Assembly (NCBI GenBank): GCA_021775655.1
Contig: JAJFHK010000312.1
Coordinates: forward strand, 1-7,130
Direction: 5' to 3'
Length of the DNA stretch: 7,130 bases
DNA from: Filomicrobium sp.
GTDB lineage: Bacteria; Pseudomonadota; Alphaproteobacteria; Rhizobiales; Hyphomicrobiaceae
In this document: in pieces, positions 4,722 through 7,130 of the stretch
Layout of the letters: every line of letters starts with the position of its first letter
How positions within the stretch are numbered: the stretch's first letter is position 1
Translations under genes and position numbers: made by a program
The notes under the pieces: generated by a model
What the model was told of the DNA's origin: nothing
Database searches by the model: none
What the model saw: only the letters and a program-made list of their open reading frames with translations

Positions 4722-4754
4722 GAGGCGGTCCAGCGGGCCGCCTCAAATCTTGTT
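4722..4754 (+). terminator. Probable terminator of the tadE/tadG-like pair
   Basis: GAGGCGGTCC (4722-4731) pairs with GGGCCGCCTC (4735-4744) through a 3-nt loop: ten pairs with one U-G wobble. The following AAATCTTGTT is only a weak T-tract, so termination is plausible but less sure than for the pilin terminators. Confidence 0.55.
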
Positions 4755-4860
4755 CGAGTCGCCACTTCTTCGCCATTCCAGGAATTCTGTTATTTCTTTA
4801 AGCGATACCCGCGCCGCTTGCCCGTACTGATCGACAGCCACTATCGTCGCAGACTCAGGG

Positions 4861-4873
4861 GAATAGACTATTC
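4861..4873. promoter_or_regulatory. Palindrome GAATAG-A-CTATTC, candidate TetR operator
   Basis: A perfect inverted repeat of two 6-bp arms around one base ends 31 bp before the TetR-family start codon. TetR proteins often repress themselves through palindromes in this position. The arms are short compared with usual 15-20 bp TetR operators, and no divergent target gene is present, so the call is tentative. Confidence 0.35.
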
Positions 4874-4904
4874 GATTTAAGCAATCAGGCGCGGCGAACC
4901 CGTT

Positions 4905-5543
4905 ATGAATCCAAAAAAGATAAACACGCGCCGTCCGAAGCACACGCAAGAAGAATTGCGCGAACTGATCATTGCGGCTGCGACTGGGCTCATTGAGGAA
5001 GGAGGGCTTGAAGCGCTCTCCGCCCGCGAAGTGGCCAGACGCATCGGATATTCTCCAGGCACGCTCTACAACGTGTTCAAGGACCGCGATGAAATTATTC
5101 TTACGATCGAGGCGCAGCTATTGGACAACCTGGGCGCCCATCTCGACGCTGTTGAGCGTCAACGTGATGCACGCACCCATGTGACGGAGTTGGCGAATGC
5201 CTATCTAGCTTTCACACAAGAGCATCCAAACCTGTGGAACCTGTTATTCGAGCACAGGCTGAGCGATGGGCAATTATCTCCAGACTGGTACCAGGAGAAG
5301 ATCGACTCTCTGATGGCTCGGCTCGAAAATGCAATTGCACCGCTTACCGGAGATGGCGGCTCGGCGGACCCGCAACTGTCGGCGCGAGTGCTGTGGGCCG
5401 GCGTGCATGGCATCACGTCTCTATCAGCGGCAGGCAAGTTGACTACCGTCACCAATGAAGCAGCTCAGAGCCTCGTGCAAAACCTTGTGGCGACCTATCT
5501 TGACGGGCTGTCCAATGGCGATGCCGCGCGGCGGACACCTTAA
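4905..5543 (+). CDS. TetR/AcrR-family transcriptional regulator, WHG-type
   Basis: This 212-aa one-component regulator has an N-terminal helix-turn-helix at residues about 16-65: LRELIIAAATGLIEEGG, LSAREVARRIGYSPGTLYNV, FKDRDEIILTI, the standard TetR layout. The C-terminal ligand domain contains LWNLLFEHRL (110-119) and WAGVHGITSLSAAGKL (164-179), the signature of the WHG domain (TetR C-terminal 33 type). The inducer is unknown. The ribosome binding site is weak (GGCG before ATG 4905), but this start leaves a normal-length N-terminus. A palindrome 31 bp upstream could mediate autorepression. It converges with the YdjM-like gene, with only 19 bp between the two stops and no clear terminator there, so their transcripts may overlap. 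It has no visible link to the pilus genes. Confidence 0.92.
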   Translation: MNPKKINTRRPKHTQEELRELIIAAATGLIEEGGLEALSAREVARRIGYSPGTLYNVFKDRDEIILTIEAQLLDNLGAHLDAVERQRDARTHVTELANAYLAFTQEHPNLWNLLFEHRLSDGQLSPDWYQEKIDSLMARLENAIAPLTGDGGSADPQLSARVLWAGVHGITSLSAAGKLTTVTNEAAQSLVQNLVATYLDGLSNGDAARRTP

Positions 5544-5562
5544 AACCCGAGAATCATGAATC

Positions 5563-6423
5563 CTAGTCTGCCGGCAAACCTGTGGCTGGCTCTTGCCGGA
5601 CAGGAGCATCCCGCGCGGGCGTCTCTGATTGGGCCTTATCGGGCAGCGACCCCGTTGTAATCTGACTAGTGGCCTGAGGGGCTGGCTTGGCTACTGCCCT
5701 GCTTGTACTGATCACTCCAAACCACTTGTCGCTCGGCAACAAGCGGTCGTTTAGGCCCGTCCAGAGCGAAGGCGACGAAAACGCCTCAAAAAATGGTTTC
5801 GGCGAAGGGGCGACCAATAATAACAGTACCGTCGCTATCGCCAATGCGAGACTGTTTCCGGGATAGCGAGAATCCCAGATTTTCAAGGCCGTGCCGAAGG
5901 ACGCCTTTAAGCGGTTGCCCATGAAGTCAACTGAATAGATCTCATCGAGAATGAGATGCGTCACATAACCCATGAACATGAAGCCGCCGCCCAGCCAGGC
6001 GACTCCTTCGTGACGACCAAGAACATAGTGAAATAGGATCGCTGTTAGACCGGCCCAAAAAAGGCCTGCAAGAAGCGAGTGCCAGACACCGCGGTGAACA
6101 GAAATCCGGAAGAACAGTGCGCTCAACCCATACCGCACGAGAATCAAGGATCCGAGCCACAGTATCCAGAGTTCAGCGATTGAATATCGATCTGCATTCA
6201 AGAACAGTACACAGAACGAAGCGAACACACCGATTCCCGAGAAAAGAATTGTGCTGGCGCGGCTATCGCGGAGATCGATGTCGGGCATGACCGACCCTGC
6301 AACGCCTGCCAAGGTGACGGCCATGATGCTTTCGGGGCCAAGAATATCGGCGCCGACCGTCAGGGTGGCGAGTGCACCAGATACGACGGTTCCGACTGCG
6401 ATGTGGGTAGCGTAATTGGCCAT
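5563..6423 (-). CDS. YdjM-like membrane-bound metal-dependent hydrolase
   Basis: This 286-aa inner-membrane protein belongs to the YdjM/DUF457 family of predicted metal-dependent hydrolases. Conserved metal-ligand candidates are in family order: His7 (ANYATHIAVG), Asp48/Asp50 (GSVMPDIDLRDS), His110-Arg111 and His115 (HRGVWHSLL), His156 and Asp160 (VTHLILDEI). About five or six hydrophobic segments lie between residues 14 and 215 (including 58-76, 84-106, 116-135 and 198-214). The C-terminal 40-45 residues are a Pro/Ala/Gln-rich hydrophilic tail, probably disordered. The substrate is not known for most members. The start at 6423 is chosen because GAGGA (6431-6435) is 7 nt upstream and the family N-terminus begins here; an ATG two codons earlier lies too close to that site. 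It follows the GTPase-like gene on the same strand with a 178-bp gap and ends 19 bp from the convergent tetR gene. Confidence 0.88.
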   Translation of the reverse strand: MANYATHIAVGTVVSGALATLTVGADILGPESIMAVTLAGVAGSVMPDIDLRDSRASTILFSGIGVFASFCVLFLNADRYSIAELWILWLGSLILVRYGLSALFFRISVHRGVWHSLLAGLFWAGLTAILFHYVLGRHEGVAWLGGGFMFMGYVTHLILDEIYSVDFMGNRLKASFGTALKIWDSRYPGNSLALAIATVLLLLVAPSPKPFFEAFSSPSLWTGLNDRLLPSDKWFGVISTSRAVAKPAPQATSQITTGSLPDKAQSETPARDAPVRQEPATGLPAD

Positions 6424-6430
6424 GCGCATA

Positions 6431-6435
6431 TCCTC
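6431..6435 (-). promoter_or_regulatory. Ribosome binding site that fixes the YdjM-like start
   Basis: GAGGA on the minus strand is 7 nt before ATG 6423 and only 1 nt before ATG 6429. It therefore selects 6423, although the frame stays open to 6678. Confidence 0.65.
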
Positions 6436-6601
6436 AAAGTGAACGGCAGGTGCAGCATGGTTTGACGTTCCATCTGATTCTGTGTGCCTTGGGGAGACTC
6501 TTTCGCCGTTCCGGCCAATAAAGACGGGGATGGTGCTCGACGGCAGGCGCCTGGAGCGGCCATTCGCGCCGGGCCCATGCGTCCAATGCGATGGACGAAT
6601 G

Positions 6602-7130
6602 TCAGACCGTCGCCAAGCGCCCGGCGATATTGGAAAGCAATGTTGCAAAAGGATCGGCTGTGACCGGCGAACCACCACGAATTGGGGGAACGGGCAAGAA
6701 CGGTTCTAGCGACCGGGCAATGTGGCGGCAGAGGCGGCGCCCTGTCATAGCTCGGTGGTCCCAGAAACCATCGATTAATTCGTCGAGACTCGAGGAGAGT
6801 TCGGCGCCTTTTCCTTCTTCGGTACGGACAGCCCCAGGTTGCCCGGCCGGCCCGCTAGCGGCGAAGTTGCCGGTCGAAGCATCGATCATCACGATCTTCG
6901 AAAACAGCGGGCCGGCCATTTCCTGGTAGCGTTCCAGAACGCGTTCGCAATCGACTGGCGATAGAGTGTCCTTGTGGGTGATCACCAACAAACTACGTGC
7001 GCGCAGGCGGGCCGGCAGGTCGCTGATCGCGCGGCGTTCGGATTCCGTCCACGGGCGGGCAGCAACGGAACACCATAAGAGGACGTCGGTATTCTCACTT
7101 AGGTCTACCTTGCCGTGGCAGCCTGGCGTG
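6602..7130 (-). CDS. GTPase-fold protein, C-terminal part (cut by right edge)
   Basis: The frame is open from the right edge to the TGA at 6602, giving 175 residues. It begins TPG, and the base before is C, so the edge fits a DTPG-type G3 motif cut in half. DVLLWCSVAARPWTESERRA follows, then LRARSLLVITHKDTL, where THKD (6979-6968) stands in the position of the G4 (N/T)KxD guanine-recognition motif about 48 residues after G3. A strand FSKIVMIDAS could carry G5. The last 90 residues hold a helical region (LDELIDGFWDHRAMTGRRLC) of unknown function. G1 (P-loop) and G2 are outside the window. Dynamin-like or Era/YfjP-type P-loop GTPases are the closest idea; the subfamily is unknown to me. A TTG at 6991 is internal and not a start. 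It lies upstream of the YdjM-like gene and may share its transcript. Confidence 0.7.
   Translation of the reverse strand, partial: TPGCHGKVDLSENTDVLLWCSVAARPWTESERRAISDLPARLRARSLLVITHKDTLSPVDCERVLERYQEMAGPLFSKIVMIDASTGNFAASGPAGQPGAVRTEEGKGAELSSSLDELIDGFWDHRAMTGRRLCRHIARSLEPFLPVPPIRGGSPVTADPFATLLSNIAGRLATV

Noticed and set aside
4040..4765. 241-aa minus-strand frame opposite the TadG-like gene
   Set aside because: It is a long antisense shadow rich in Arg and His, with no family motif, while the plus frame carries the clear TadE/TadG signature.
6580..6597. Hairpin CGTCCA/TGGACG just after the GTPase-like stop as a terminator
   Set aside because: The stem is only 6 bp and no T-run follows on the minus strand, so it does not meet the pattern of an intrinsic terminator.
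6424..6678. 85-residue N-terminal extension of the YdjM-like protein
   Set aside because: The extension overlaps the end of the GTPase-like gene and has no hydrolase-family features. GAGGA marks the start at 6423.

Overview
The window looks chromosomal and comes from an alphaproteobacterium, most likely of the Rhizobiales/Hyphomicrobiales type. The evidence is a tad/cpa-type (Flp, type IVb) pilus locus with 54-residue Flp pilins, an alphaproteobacterial CpaA-like prepilin peptidase, a stand-alone CpaC N-terminal-domain protein, and TadE/TadG-like pseudopilins whose motifs (VEFGYIAP, SVEASRAIS, DRRF) are common in that order. Base composition is moderate in GC in genes and AT-rich between the pilin genes. 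I cannot name the species from the sequence.

Left part (1-2186), all on the minus strand: transcription runs flp4 (1911-2075), flp3 (1424-1588), flp2 (762-926), flp1 (343-507), then cpaA (134 to beyond the left edge). flp2, flp3 and flp4 are near-identical single-gene units, each with its own leader and the same kind of intrinsic terminator. The four small pilin genes are only 165 bp each. The most interesting signal is a shared promoter layout: TTAA-N7-TTAA-like boxes (each 7 of 8 matches), exactly 11 bp upstream of a -10-like hexamer, in front of flp2, flp3, flp4 and cpaA. This matches the CtrA box architecture known to control pilA in Caulobacter. flp1, the divergent pilin, lacks it.

Middle part (2187-4754), plus strand: a 550-bp divergent intergenic region is followed by a secreted 163-aa protein holding only the CpaC/secretin N-terminal domain and ending in a strong terminator. 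Then come two single-pass TadE/TadG-type pseudopilin-like proteins (192 and 208 aa), probably one transcript, ending in a GC-rich hairpin. CpaA would cleave the Flp prepilins, and probably the two pseudopilins, after the Gly that precedes the (A/T/I)xxxE(Y/F) motif. The core machine genes (cpaB, cpaC, cpaE, cpaF, tadB, tadC) are not in the window and probably lie beyond the left edge, downstream of cpaA.

Right part (4755-7130): a TetR-family regulator with a WHG-type ligand-binding domain (plus strand) converges with a minus-strand pair, a YdjM-like membrane metal-dependent hydrolase and the C-terminal part of a GTPase-fold protein cut by the right edge. Nothing here ties these three genes to the pilus.
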